From assembly GCA_018820395.1 (NCBI GenBank), contig JAHJOG010000022.1:1-33169 (forward strand): a stretch of 33,169 bases of DNA, in the 5' to 3' direction. Under the pieces are notes generated by a model. It saw nothing but the letters and a program-made list of their open reading frames with translations, had not been told where the DNA came from and made no database searches. The position numbers were made by a program, and so were the translations under genes. The DNA is from Gammaproteobacteria bacterium (lineage in GTDB: Bacteria; Pseudomonadota; Gammaproteobacteria; Burkholderiales; Burkholderiaceae_C). Within the stretch, counting starts at the first letter, position 1. Each line of letters starts with the position of its first letter. This document shows, one piece after another, positions 9,404-17,967 of this stretch.

Positions 9404-9979
9404 ATGAACAAGGCATTCACCAAAGAGACCGACAACGAGAACGACGACGAGGGCACGGATCTCGCACCGGCCTTGCCCGAGGGCACGCGAAACTACATCA
9501 CGCCGCAGGGTTACGCCCGGCTGCGGGCCGAGCTGCTGGACCTGATGGATGTGGAGCGGCCCAAGGTGGTGGAGGCCGTGCATTGGGCAGCCAAGAATGG
9601 CGACCGCTCAGAGAACGGCGACTACATCTACGGGAAGAAGCGGTTGCGAGAAATCGACCGACGCATCCGCTTCCTGACGCGCCGGCTGGAAATCGCCGAA
9701 CCGACCGACCCCTCGGTGCATCACGGGCGCGATCAGGTCTTCTTCGGCGCGACCGTGCTTTTCGTCGATGAGACGGGCGACAAGCGCAGCGTGACTATCC
9801 TGGGCATCGATGAAGCGGACAGCGCCCAGTCTCAGGTGAGCTGGATCTCGCCGATTGCGCGCGCGCTGCTGAAGGCCCAGGTTGGAGATGTGGTCAAGTT
9901 GTCGACACCTGGAGGATTGCATGAAGTCGAAGTCCTGCAGGTGAATTACCCCGCGCCCAGCGACCGCTTAAATCCATAA
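9404..9979 (+). CDS. greB: Transcription elongation factor GreB
   Basis: Gre factors enter the RNA polymerase secondary channel and stimulate cleavage of backtracked RNA. The 191-residue protein has an acidic 25-residue N-terminal extension (TDNENDDEGTD), then NYITPQGYARLRAELLDL. The coiled-coil tip GDRSENGDYIYGKKRLREID carries the acidic residues that chelate the catalytic Mg. The C-terminal FKBP-like domain contains VSWISPIARALL and GDVVKL. The GDYIYGKKRLREIDRR stretch favours GreB over GreA. The family is usually about 160-185 aa, so the N-terminal tail makes this slightly long. It starts 15 bp after the DUF3606 gene and has no clear Shine-Dalgarno sequence. Confidence 0.92.
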   Translation: MNKAFTKETDNENDDEGTDLAPALPEGTRNYITPQGYARLRAELLDLMDVERPKVVEAVHWAAKNGDRSENGDYIYGKKRLREIDRRIRFLTRRLEIAEPTDPSVHHGRDQVFFGATVLFVDETGDKRSVTILGIDEADSAQSQVSWISPIARALLKAQVGDVVKLSTPGGLHEVEVLQVNYPAPSDRLNP

Positions 9980-10019
9980 CCCGCGGCGGCTGAACGCGCG
10001 AATCCATGAATCGCGGCGG
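9971..10019. repeat. Imperfect direct repeat at the greB 3' end
   Basis: Two 19-nt copies with a 30-nt period: 9971-9989 and 10001-10019. Both begin AATCCAT and end CGCGGCGG, with three mismatches between them. The first copy spans the greB stop codon, so the second looks like a short duplication of the gene end. Both lie just downstream of the convergent spoT stop. Confidence 0.55.
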
Positions 10020-10035
10020 TCCTGGCCCCACGCGC

Positions 10036-12291
10036 TCAGGGAGCCGGAATGGTCCGAGCCGCTGCCAGCACCGACGACGTGCGCCTCGCGGCGCGCAGCA
10101 CCGCTTCCAGATGCGTGCGGTCACGCACTGCAATCACGAAGCGGATATCGGCCGAGTCCAGCGGCGTTTCGTCGGCCATTTCGACGTGCGTGATGTCGGC
10201 TTCCGCATCAGCGAGGGCGGCCGCAACCCGAGCCAGAACGCCTTTGTCGTTGCGCACGGTCACCACTACGCCGGTTTCGAAAGTGCGCACGGGTTCGTCG
10301 GCCCACTCGACCGCGAAAAAGCGCTCGGCGTCGCGGTGGCGCAGGCGCTTCCCGACGCCGCAGGCGTCGGTGTGAACCACCAGGCCCTCGCCGTGGCCGA
10401 GATAGCCGACGATCGGGTCGCCAGGCACTGGGCGACAGCAAAGCGCGAAGCGGACCGACGAGTTCTCGCTGCCGTCGAGCGTGACCGCGCCCTGGGCCAC
10501 CACGTCGTCCGACGCGAAACGCTCGCGGCTGAGCGTGAGCGCGTCGGGGCGCTCGCCGCGTTCGCCCAGGAGTGCCAGGAGCCGCTTGGCGACGATGGTC
10601 GCAATGCGCTTGCCCAGTCCGATGTCGGTCATCAGTTCGGCACGCGTGCGATTGCCGGTAAAGCGCAGAAGCTTTTCCCACATTGCCTGATGCTCGTCGT
10701 CGTCCTCGGGCAGCGTCGCCAGACCCTCGGCGCGCAGGGCCTGAGCCAGCAGCTTTTCGCCCAGGCCTTCGGATTCGGCATGGGCCAATGTCTTCAGATA
10801 GTGGCGAATCTTGGAGCGCGCCCGCCCGGTTCGCACGAAGCCGAGCCAGGCCGGGTTCGGCGTCGACACCGGCGCCGTGATGACTTCGACCACGTCGCCG
10901 TTCTTGAGTTCGGTGCGCAGCGGCACCTGGTCGCCATTGATTCGCGCCGCCGAGGTGTGGTCGCCGATGTTGCTGTGAATGGCGTAGGCAAAGTCGACCA
11001 CCGTGGCGCCACGGGGCAGGGCGAGGATCTGGCTCTTGGGCGTGAACACGTAGACCGCGTCGGGGAACAGGTCGACCTTGACGTGGTCCCAGAACTCGGC
11101 CGCATCACGCGTCTCGTCCTGGATGTCGAGCAGCGACTGCAGCCACTTGGCGCCAAGCCGTTCGCCCGAATTGCTGCTCGAGTCGGTGGCCTTGTAGAGC
11201 CAGTGCGCGGCCACGCCGGACTCGGCCACCGCATGCATCGACTCGGTGCGCAACTGGAACTCAACGTTGACTCCGGCCGGCCCCACCAGCGTCGTGTGCA
11301 GCGACTGGTAACCGTTGAGCTTGGCGATCGCGATGTGGTCCTTGAACTTGCCAGGCAAGGGCTTGTACATCTGATGCAGGATGCCGATGCCGGTGTAGCA
11401 GTCGATCACCGTGGGCACGATGATGCGGAAGCCATAGATGTCGGTCACCTGCGCAAAACTCAGATGCTTTTCTTCCATCTTGCGGTAAATGGAATAAAGA
11501 GTCTTCTCGCGCCCGGCCATCCGGACGTTCATGCCCGCCGCGGCGAAGGCGCCGTCGAGTTCCTGCTGAACCTTCTGGATCAGGTCGCGCCGGCGGCCAC
11601 GCGACTTGGCAATGGCCTTCGAAAGAATCGCGTAGCGCCAAGGACGCAGGTATCGGAAAGACAGGTCTTGCAGTTCGCGATAGGTCTGATTCAGTCCAAG
11701 ACGATGCGCGATCGGTGCGTAGATCTCGAGCGTCTCGCCAGCGATGCGCGGCCACTTTTCGCGCGGCGCGTCGTCCAGCGTCCGCATGTTGTGGGTGCGA
11801 TCGGCGAGCTTGATCAGGATGACGCGCACATCGCGCGCCATGGCAAGCAGCATCTTGCGAAACGATTCGGCCTGGTTTTCTTCGCGGGTATTGAAGCGGA
11901 GCTTGTCCAGCTTGGTGAGACCGTCGACGAGTTCCGCCACGGGTGCGCCGAATCGCTCGATGAGCTCCGACTTGCTGACGCCGCAATCCTCTATCGCGTC
12001 ATGCAGCAGCGCCGCCATGAGAGCCTGCGCATCAAGCTTCCATTCGGCGCACTGGGCCGCAACGGCGATGGGATGCGTGATGTAAGGCTCGCCGCTGTTG
12101 CGCAATTGGCCCAGGTGAGCCTCGTCGGCAAAGCGATAGGCGCGGCGGACCTGTTCGACATCGTCGGGCCCCAGGTAATCGAGGCGATCGGTGAGCGCAG
12201 CAAAGCTCGCGGCTGCCGCGTTCAGTGCAGCAGCGCTGGGTCGGGATGCGTTTTCTCGCGTATCCGAGGGGGACCTGACAACCGCGCTCAT
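10036..12291 (-). CDS. spoT: Bifunctional (p)ppGpp synthetase/hydrolase (RelA/SpoT family)
   Basis: Makes and degrades the stringent-response alarmone. Domains in order, numbered from the ATG at 12291 (751 aa): an HD hydrolase with YITHPIAVA (His73), LLHDAIED (His97-Asp98) and LADRTHNMRTL; the synthetase domain with REKTLYSIYRKM and VTDIYGFRIIV; a TGS domain starting DAVYVFTPKSQILALPRGATV; and a C-terminal ACT domain ending near residue 750. The intact HD residues indicate an active hydrolase, as in SpoT or Rel rather than RelA. A GTG three codons upstream (12300) is an alternative start. In E. coli spoT follows rpoZ in one operon. Here it also follows rpoZ, but a terminator lies between, so it probably has its own or a read-through promoter. 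Confidence 0.95.
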   Translation of the reverse strand: MSAVVRSPSDTRENASRPSAAALNAAAASFAALTDRLDYLGPDDVEQVRRAYRFADEAHLGQLRNSGEPYITHPIAVAAQCAEWKLDAQALMAALLHDAIEDCGVSKSELIERFGAPVAELVDGLTKLDKLRFNTREENQAESFRKMLLAMARDVRVILIKLADRTHNMRTLDDAPREKWPRIAGETLEIYAPIAHRLGLNQTYRELQDLSFRYLRPWRYAILSKAIAKSRGRRRDLIQKVQQELDGAFAAAGMNVRMAGREKTLYSIYRKMEEKHLSFAQVTDIYGFRIIVPTVIDCYTGIGILHQMYKPLPGKFKDHIAIAKLNGYQSLHTTLVGPAGVNVEFQLRTESMHAVAESGVAAHWLYKATDSSSNSGERLGAKWLQSLLDIQDETRDAAEFWDHVKVDLFPDAVYVFTPKSQILALPRGATVVDFAYAIHSNIGDHTSAARINGDQVPLRTELKNGDVVEVITAPVSTPNPAWLGFVRTGRARSKIRHYLKTLAHAESEGLGEKLLAQALRAEGLATLPEDDDEHQAMWEKLLRFTGNRTRAELMTDIGLGKRIATIVAKRLLALLGERGERPDALTLSRERFASDDVVAQGAVTLDGSENSSVRFALCCRPVPGDPIVGYLGHGEGLVVHTDACGVGKRLRHRDAERFFAVEWADEPVRTFETGVVVTVRNDKGVLARVAAALADAEADITHVEMADETPLDSADIRFVIAVRDRTHLEAVLRAARRTSSVLAAARTIPAP

Positions 12292-12335
12292 GTCTACCAC
12301 TTTAGCGTGGCAGACGGAGGAACGTGTCCGGACAT

Positions 12336-12359
12336 AAAAAAAGCACCCCAGGGGGTGCT
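12336..12359 (-). terminator. Intrinsic terminator between rpoZ and spoT
   Basis: On the minus strand AGCACCCC and GGGGTGCT form a perfect 8-bp G/C-rich stem with a 2-nt core gap, followed by seven T residues (plus-strand A-run 12336-12342). It lies 26 bp after the rpoZ stop and 45 bp before the spoT ATG, oriented to stop transcription coming from rpoZ. Confidence 0.85.
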
Positions 12360-12384
12360 CTCTTTGTTGCGGTGCCGCATCAGC

Positions 12385-12588
12385 TCAGCCGGGGACCTTT
12401 TTCAGCATTTCGATCCCGATCTTGCCCTCAGCGATTTCTCTCAAAGCAGTCACGCCGGGCTTGTTCTTGCTCTCGATCTTGGGCGCGTGGCCCTGGCTCA
12501 GCATCCGCGCACGATACGTGGCGGCAAGCACCAACTGGAATCGATTGGGAATGTGTTGCAGGCAGTCTTCGACGGTGATGCGGGCCAT
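12385..12588 (-). CDS. rpoZ: RNA polymerase omega subunit
   Basis: A 67-residue omega subunit that helps assemble beta' into RNA polymerase and, in many proteobacteria, contributes to a ppGpp binding site. The family pattern is clear: [20 protein letters not shown], then AATYRARML, then a helix with EIAEGKIG. It is shorter than the E. coli protein (91 aa), as usual in Burkholderiales. It lies 61 bp downstream of gmk and upstream of spoT on the same strand, the same gmk-rpoZ-spoT order as in E. coli. A strong intrinsic terminator follows it. Confidence 0.95.
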   Translation of the reverse strand: MARITVEDCLQHIPNRFQLVLAATYRARMLSQGHAPKIESKNKPGVTALREIAEGKIGIEMLKKVPG

Positions 12589-12649
12589 GAGAGTCTTTCG
12601 GCAAGTGGTTCGATGGGCTGACCAGCAAACGCGCGGTTCAGGCGCAAGG

Positions 12650-13270
12650 TCAGGGAATGTTCAACGCGGCAAAGGTGGCGGAGCGGGCGCGGCGCTGAGC
12701 CGAATAACGCAACCGCTGAGCGTGGACGATGGCTTTAAGGTCGAAAAGTGCGCGCTCGAACAACTCATTGATTATAACGAAGTCGAATTCCGAGGCGCGT
12801 GCCATTTCGGCCGCGGCATTCTGCAGCCGCAGTTCGATGACCGCGGCGCTGTCCTCACCGCGGCGTTCCAGCCTTGATCGCAATTCTTCCCAGCTCGGCG
12901 GCAGGATGAAAATCATGACCGCGTTCGCGAACGTCTGGCGGATCTGGATCGCGCCCTGAAAGTCGATTTCGAGGATGACGTCGGCGCCCTGCGCAATCCG
13001 TTCCTCGATGGCTTTCTTGGACGTGCCGTAACGCTCGCCATGGACGTGAGCCCATTCGACGAAGGCGTCGCCCTCGACCATGGCGTCGAACTCCGCGTGC
13101 GACGCGAAGAAATACTCGCGCCCGTGCTTCTCCTGCCCGCGCGGTGCCCGCGTGGTGTGCGAGACCGAAGGCTGCACGGCCGAATCGAGTTCCATCAGCG
13201 CCTTGACCAGGCTGGACTTGCCCGCGCCGCTGGGTGCGGCCACCACGAAAATGTTTCCCGGATAGTCCAT
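12650..13270 (-). CDS. gmk: Guanylate kinase
   Basis: Converts GMP to GDP. The 206-residue protein starts [20 protein letters not shown], with the P-loop at residues 12-19. It continues with the GMP-binding segment [18 protein letters not shown], and the lid region with [20 protein letters not shown] one codon upstream would add one residue; the ATG at 13270 is the more natural start. Upstream is a 227-bp region with no convincing gene, followed by the end of a LysR gene on the same strand, so gmk likely has its own promoter there. rpoZ and spoT follow on the same strand, linking GMP metabolism and ppGpp genes. Confidence 0.95.
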   Translation of the reverse strand: MDYPGNIFVVAAPSGAGKSSLVKALMELDSAVQPSVSHTTRAPRGQEKHGREYFFASHAEFDAMVEGDAFVEWAHVHGERYGTSKKAIEERIAQGADVILEIDFQGAIQIRQTFANAVMIFILPPSWEELRSRLERRGEDSAAVIELRLQNAAAEMARASEFDFVIINELFERALFDLKAIVHAQRLRYSAQRRARSATFAALNIP

Positions 13271-13497
13271 CAATCGTTCTCTACTCGATGTCTTGCGCCT
13301 GAACTTCGATTGCGTAGCCAGGTGCTTTTCGTGTCTTCAAAAATCTTCGTTGCTCTGTCTCGGAAACAGGGCAGGGCCCCCGAACTGTATCCTGCGTCGG
13401 GCCCGCGCCGTCCATCGGCCGCCATCGTTTTGAAGAGGGGTGTGAAGTTTGGCTTCGGCCCAACTCCTTGCGGGTGCCGCATTGGCTCGAGGCGCAG

Positions 13498-14376
13498 CTA
13501 GCTCCGCAGGAGCTTTTTCACCAACGGATGTTGCACTTTTCGCTGCGCCGCAATGGCGAAGAAGCGCTCCTCCACGCCTTCGCAGGCACCCACGAACACC
13601 GCCTCGTACGTTTTGATCAGCGCGTCGTGAACGAGGCTCACGGCCGGGAACACGCCCATGCCCCCGGCGCCGAAGGTTTTCAACAGCGCGCTGTCTTCGA
13701 ACTCCGCGACCGTATGGGGCCGGACCCCCTCGCGCTCGAACCATTGATCGAGCAACTCACGCGCAGTCGCGTGCGTGGTGGGCAGGAGCACGGGAACCTT
13801 GGCCAGCGACTGTGGAAATCCCCGCCGCGCCGCGACGGCGAGTGCCGGCGGGGCATACCAGGCGAGCTCCGACGAGCCCAGAAGATGGCTGTGAAGCTTC
13901 ATTGAGCGGCTCGGCGCTGCGGGCCGGTCCGAGAGCACGACGTCCAGGCGATGCAGGGCCAGATCGGCGAGCAGATCGTCGAACTCGCCTTCATGACACA
14001 GCAGGCGCAAGCGCGGGGTGCCGAGCAAGGGCTGCAGCAGCGATCGCACCACCAGCTTGGGCACGCCGTCGGATATGCCCACCACCAGACGCACGCTGGG
14101 CTCACTGACCGTGTTTCGCAGCAGGTCCGGCAGTTGCTCCCCGAGCGCGAATATCTGCTCGGCCTGTTGCATCGCGACATGGCCAGCCTGAGTGAGCGCG
14201 AGTCCGCGGCCTTCGGGCCTGAGAAGGGATTGGCCCAGTGCGCGCTCGAGCTCGCGCACTTGCGTACTGACCGTTTGCACCGCCATGCCGAGCCGGGCGG
14301 CTGCACGCGTGATGCCGCCTTCCTTGCCGACAACCCAGAAGTAATACAGATGGCGATAACTGAAGTCGAGGCTCAT
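13498..14376 (-). CDS. LysR-family regulator, NhaR-like
   Basis: A 292-residue LysR-type regulator. The N-terminal winged helix reads YRHLYYFWVVGKEGGITRAA and QTVSTQVRELERALGQSL. The HLYYFW..VGKEG signature and the downstream FEREGVRPHTVAEFEDSALL pattern resemble NhaR, the activator of the sodium/proton antiporter gene nhaA in E. coli. No antiporter is present in the window, so the target is more likely the divergent HPF-like/terC pair, whose first start codon is 95 bp away. The C-terminal part is the usual periplasmic-binding-protein-like effector domain. The effector (ion, metal or pH) cannot be told from sequence. Confidence 0.88.
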   Translation of the reverse strand: MSLDFSYRHLYYFWVVGKEGGITRAAARLGMAVQTVSTQVRELERALGQSLLRPEGRGLALTQAGHVAMQQAEQIFALGEQLPDLLRNTVSEPSVRLVVGISDGVPKLVVRSLLQPLLGTPRLRLLCHEGEFDDLLADLALHRLDVVLSDRPAAPSRSMKLHSHLLGSSELAWYAPPALAVAARRGFPQSLAKVPVLLPTTHATARELLDQWFEREGVRPHTVAEFEDSALLKTFGAGGMGVFPAVSLVHDALIKTYEAVFVGACEGVEERFFAIAAQRKVQHPLVKKLLRS

Positions 14377-14471
14377 TCAGCTTTAAAGGAAGTGTCTGTC
14401 CTGGATTCTCTGCTTTTTCGATGTGCTTTGGCTGCCTATCGTGACGCCACGTTCAACCAATGGAGATTTCG

Positions 14472-14813
14472 ATGCAGGTGCTCTTCAACTCTCGTGATGG
14501 CGAAGCAAACGAGCTTCGCGACTTCACCATGGCCCGCGTCCGATTTGCGATGCGCCGCCTGACCTGGCTGGTGCCGCGCGCCACCGTTCAGTTGTCCGAC
14601 GTCAATGGCCCGCGGGGCGGCGTGGACAAGCGATGCCAGATCGTCCTGCGGACCGACGGCTCCGGCACGGTCGTCGTCACGGCGATGGCGCGGGATTGGC
14701 GCAGTGCACTCGATGCTGCGCTGTCCAGAGCCGGTCGCCTCTTGCTCCGCGTGTGCCGGCGCGGCAAGGGATCGAAGGAGTACTCGCGTCAAGCCCTGCC
14801 CCTCGAAGGCTGA
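14472..14813 (+). CDS. HPF/RaiA-like ribosome-associated small protein
   Basis: A 113-residue basic protein starting MQVLFNSRDGEANELRDF. The pattern of VQLSDVNGPRGGVDKRCQI, TVVVTAMARDWRSALDAA and LSRAGRLLLRVCRR follows the beta-alpha-beta-beta-beta-alpha layout of the hibernation promoting factor (HPF/RaiA) domain. Those proteins bind the 30S subunit and silence idle ribosomes. It lacks the C-terminal dimerisation domain of long HPF. An ATG at 14460 is in frame, but GGAG at 14463-14466 inside that reading frame is correctly spaced for the ATG at 14472, so I prefer 14472. It is divergent from the NhaR-like regulator and 17 bp upstream of terC, so it probably forms an operon with terC. Confidence 0.7.
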   Translation: MQVLFNSRDGEANELRDFTMARVRFAMRRLTWLVPRATVQLSDVNGPRGGVDKRCQIVLRTDGSGTVVVTAMARDWRSALDAALSRAGRLLLRVCRRGKGSKEYSRQALPLEG

Positions 14814-14830
14814 TTCACCACGCCCAGGCC

Positions 14831-15823
14831 ATGGAATACATCACTCAAATTCTCTCGACCGATCTGCTGGGCAAGGCTCTGTGGATCTGGGCGTTGTTCG
14901 CTGGCATCGTATTCACGCTGCTGGCGCTGGACCTGGGGGTCCTGCACAAGGAAGACCGGGAGATCGACGTCCGCGAAAGCCTGCTGCTTTCTGCGGGCTA
15001 CATCACTGCAGCGCTGTGCTTCGGCGCCTGGGTCTGGTGGTATCTGGGCGCACCCAGCGGCATGGCCTACCTGACGGGATTCATGATCGAGAAGTCGCTG
15101 TCGATGGACAACGTGTTCGTCATTGCGCTGATCTTTTCTTTCTTCGCCATTCCTCGCCCGTACCAGCACCGCGTATTGTTCTGGGGCATCGTCGGGGTGA
15201 TTGTGCTGCGCGCCGTGATGATCGGGCTCGGTGCAGCGATCGTGAGTCAGTTTGGCTGGGTGCTGTATCTCTTCGGAGCGTTCCTTGTCGTGACCGGCGT
15301 CAAGATGTGGATCCTGGCCGATCACGTGCCGGACATCGCAGGCAACCCGCTGCTCAAGTTCCTCCGTCGACACATGCGGGTGACCGACACCCTGCACGGC
15401 AACGCGTTCTGGGTGCGGCAGGCCGACCCGGCGACAGGCAAAGTGGTGCGATGGGCAACGCCACTGTTTCTGGCGCTGGTGCTGATCGAATTCGTGGATC
15501 TCGTGTTTGCTGTCGACTCGGTCCCTGCCATCTTCGCGATCACGACCGACCCGTTCATCGTCTACACGAGCAACATCTTTGCGATTCTGGGCTTGCGCGC
15601 GCTGTACTTCGCTCTCGCGGCGATGATTCACCGATTCAAGTACCTCAAGTACGCCTTGGCGCTGGTCCTCGTCTTCATCGGCACGAAGATCTTCCTCGTC
15701 GGATTCATCGGCAAGTTTCCGCCAGCGCTTTCGCTGACGATCACGTTCGGCCTCATCGCGGGGGGTGTCCTGGTCTCGCTGTGGAAGACCAGGAGCGCAT
15801 TGCCGGCTTCGAGCACGTCATGA
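14831..15823 (+). CDS. TerC-family integral membrane protein
   Basis: A 330-residue polytopic membrane protein of the TerC/Alx family. Several hydrophobic segments are visible, starting with LWIWALFAGIVFTLLALDLGVLH. The family motifs FMIEKSLSMDNVFVIALIF and LIEFVDLVFAVDSVPAIFAI contain the conserved intramembrane acidic residues. TerC/Alx proteins are linked to tellurite resistance and, for Alx and others, to manganese handling and metalation of exported enzymes. The ATG at 14831 gives MEYITQILSTDLLG; the same frame is open upstream but that part has no membrane character. It directly follows the HPF-like gene. The 84 bp between its stop and the convergent yicC stop show no clear terminator. 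Confidence 0.9.
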   Translation: MEYITQILSTDLLGKALWIWALFAGIVFTLLALDLGVLHKEDREIDVRESLLLSAGYITAALCFGAWVWWYLGAPSGMAYLTGFMIEKSLSMDNVFVIALIFSFFAIPRPYQHRVLFWGIVGVIVLRAVMIGLGAAIVSQFGWVLYLFGAFLVVTGVKMWILADHVPDIAGNPLLKFLRRHMRVTDTLHGNAFWVRQADPATGKVVRWATPLFLALVLIEFVDLVFAVDSVPAIFAITTDPFIVYTSNIFAILGLRALYFALAAMIHRFKYLKYALALVLVFIGTKIFLVGFIGKFPPALSLTITFGLIAGGVLVSLWKTRSALPASSTS

Positions 15824-15907
15824 GGGCGTCCGATGCGCGACCGGTCGTGCGACGCTGCAAAAGACTCGGAAGCGCTCGACCTCGGAACGCCTCGAATCGC
15901 CAAAAGG

Positions 15908-16822
15908 CTACTCGATGTTCTGCACTTGCTCGCGCATCTGCTCGATCAGCACCTTCATGTCGACGCCGATGCGGGTCATTTCGAGCGTGGCCGATTTGGA
16001 CCCGAGGGTGTTGGCTTCGCGGTGGAGCTCCTGAATCAGGAAGTCGAGACGCTTGCCGATGTCCCCGCCCTTCTTGATCAGCCGCTCGATCTCATCGAGA
16101 TGCGAGTCGAGGCGCGTCAGTTCTTCGGCCACGTCGATCCGGATCGCGAACGACGTCGCTTCGGTCAGCGCGCGGTCTTGCGCTGCCTCGGGTGTGCTGC
16201 CTACCGCGGCGCCCATGGCCTCTTGCCAGCGCTCGAGAAAGCGCGTGCGCTGCTGCTCGACGAGTTGCGGCACGAGCGGGAGCGCCTTCGCGACCAGCGC
16301 GCGCAGCAGCGTCAGGTGCTCCTGCAGCATGCGGGCGAGCCGCGCGCCTTCGGTGGCGCGGGCTGCCATCAGGGCTTTGAGGGTGTTCTCGACCAGCGGC
16401 TGCAGTTCGACGCTCCAGTCGCCGCGGGTGGCGGTGTCGGCAGAAGCCAGGCGAAGCACGTCGGCCACGCTCAGGTCGCGTGCGCCCGGCAACCAGGCCT
16501 TGACGCTGTCCTGCAGGCCGTTGAGTCGCTGAAGCAGCCTGACGGAAGGCTCGCCCAGCCCTGCGCTACCCGGCCCTTCGACCGAGGCCCGCAACTCGAC
16601 CTTGCCCCGCTTGAGCTGGCTGCCTAGCAGTTCGCGCAGCGCCGGCTCATGCTGCCGAAGCTCTTCGGGAAGCTTGAAAGTGAGGTCGAGAAACCGGCTG
16701 TTGACCGAGCGGATTTCGACGCCGATCCGCCCGCCGTGGGTGGGTTTCGAGTCCGTTTCGGGGTGCTCGCCGGAGGGCCCGCTCTGGCCGCTGGCGTAGC
16801 CGGTCATGCTGTAAACTGGCAT
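15908..16822 (-). CDS. yicC: YicC-family endoribonuclease
   Basis: A 304-residue YicC protein. The N-terminal MTGYASGQS and VEIRSVNSRFLDLTFKLPEELR, and the C-terminal DVAEELTRLDSHLDEIERL, GKRLDFLIQELHREANTLGSK and VDMKVLIEQMREQVQNIE are the conserved family blocks. YicC has been shown to be an endoribonuclease affecting small RNA stability in enterobacteria. An insertion of about 15 residues (SGEHPETDSKPTHGG) lies between the first two conserved blocks. In many related genomes yicC is close to gmk; here the regulator/HPF/terC cassette separates them. It is divergent from the Ser/Thr kinase gene with a 92-bp gap. Confidence 0.93.
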   Translation of the reverse strand: MPVYSMTGYASGQSGPSGEHPETDSKPTHGGRIGVEIRSVNSRFLDLTFKLPEELRQHEPALRELLGSQLKRGKVELRASVEGPGSAGLGEPSVRLLQRLNGLQDSVKAWLPGARDLSVADVLRLASADTATRGDWSVELQPLVENTLKALMAARATEGARLARMLQEHLTLLRALVAKALPLVPQLVEQQRTRFLERWQEAMGAAVGSTPEAAQDRALTEATSFAIRIDVAEELTRLDSHLDEIERLIKKGGDIGKRLDFLIQELHREANTLGSKSATLEMTRIGVDMKVLIEQMREQVQNIE

Positions 16823-16914
16823 TGCGCCTCGCTGTGAAATTAGTTTGCTTGCGCCGAGTCGTCGGTACAGCGTTCGCTTGCCGCACTACTGCCTTCTGGC
16901 GAAACTCCCGGATT

Positions 16915-17922
16915 ATGTCAAAGGTCAAACCTTCGCCCTTGCTGCCCGACACGGTGATCGGCGGCTACCGAGTCGTACGCCGGCTTTCGGCCGGGGGTTT
17001 TGGCGTGGTCTACCTGGCAGTAGACCAGAGTGGGCAGCAGGTTGCCATTAAGGAATATCTTCCCTCGTCGCTCGCCTCACGCGGCGTGGGCGACCTGGCC
17101 CCGCAGGTGGCGCCTGAAAAGCTCTCGCTCTACCGGCTCGGCCTCAAGAGCTTCTTCGAGGAAGGGCGCTCACTGGCCCAGATCTCTCATGCATCCGTCG
17201 TGAGCGTGCTCAACTTCTTTCGCGAGAACGAAACGGTCTACATGGTCATGAACTACCTGGAAGGCGCCACGCTCCAGGACTTCATCGTCACCGCGCGCGA
17301 TCTCAAGAAGCAGAAGGTATTCCGCGAATCCACCATCCGGTCGCTGTTCGACGAGATCCTGCGGGGCCTGCGCATCGTGCATCAGCACAAGATGCTGCAC
17401 CTCGACATCAAGCCCGCCAACATCTTCGTGACCGACGACGACCGCGCAGTGATGATCGATTTCGGCGCCGCGCGTGAAGTGCTTTCCAAGGAAGGCAACT
17501 TCATCCGACCCATGTACACGCCCGGCTTCGCAGCCCCCGAGATGTACCGGCGCGACTCGTCGATGGGCCCTTGGACCGACATCTACGCCATCGGTGCCTG
17601 CATCTACGCGTGCATGCAGGGCTACCCGCCCAACGATGCGCCGCAGCGAATCGAAAAAGACCGCTTGAGCCTGTCGCTCTCTCGCTTGCGCGGCATCTAT
17701 TCCGACAACATGATCGAAGTGGTCGAGTGGTGCATGTCGCTCGACCCGTTGTCGCGACCGCAGTCGGTGTTCGCGCTCCAGAAAGAACTCAGCCGCGAAG
17801 GCGAGCGTCAGTACACCAAGCTCACGGTCAGCGAAAAGGTTCGCTTGTCCATCGACAACATGCGATCTTTCGAAAAGAAGGGGCTGCCCAAGGCGGCAGC
17901 GCCCACCACGCGGCCGGCCTGA
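16915..17922 (+). CDS. Serine/threonine protein kinase (Hanks type)
   Basis: A 335-residue soluble protein kinase. The glycine-rich loop SAGGFGVVYLA, the ATP-anchoring Lys in VAIKEYLP, the catalytic loop HLDIKPANIF, DFGAA and the APE-like AAPEMYRRD are all present, so it should be active. The catalytic loop has Leu where most kinases have Arg (HLD, a non-RD kinase). No transmembrane or PASTA segment is present. The open frame extends 31 codons upstream, but the ATG at 16915 (MSKVKPSPLLPDTVIGGYRVV) places the kinase fold at the N-terminus. The PP2C phosphatase gene follows 45 bp later, an obvious kinase/phosphatase pair, and rph, rdgB and hemW continue on the same strand. Confidence 0.92.
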   Translation: MSKVKPSPLLPDTVIGGYRVVRRLSAGGFGVVYLAVDQSGQQVAIKEYLPSSLASRGVGDLAPQVAPEKLSLYRLGLKSFFEEGRSLAQISHASVVSVLNFFRENETVYMVMNYLEGATLQDFIVTARDLKKQKVFRESTIRSLFDEILRGLRIVHQHKMLHLDIKPANIFVTDDDRAVMIDFGAAREVLSKEGNFIRPMYTPGFAAPEMYRRDSSMGPWTDIYAIGACIYACMQGYPPNDAPQRIEKDRLSLSLSRLRGIYSDNMIEVVEWCMSLDPLSRPQSVFALQKELSREGERQYTKLTVSEKVRLSIDNMRSFEKKGLPKAAAPTTRPA

Positions 17923-17967
17923 GGGTCAGGTCCGCAGTCTTCGAACCTTAAGCCCTGGGCGGTCATC

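Noticed and set aside
10006..12621. An 871-codon open frame on the plus strand
   Set aside because: It is antisense to spoT and rpoZ, which have clear family motifs over the whole stretch; the plus-strand translation is His/Arg/Gln-rich without recognisable domains, as high-GC shadow frames are.
13271..13497. Short minus-strand frames between gmk and the LysR gene
   Set aside because: No conserved features or ribosome binding sites; the region more likely holds the gmk promoter.
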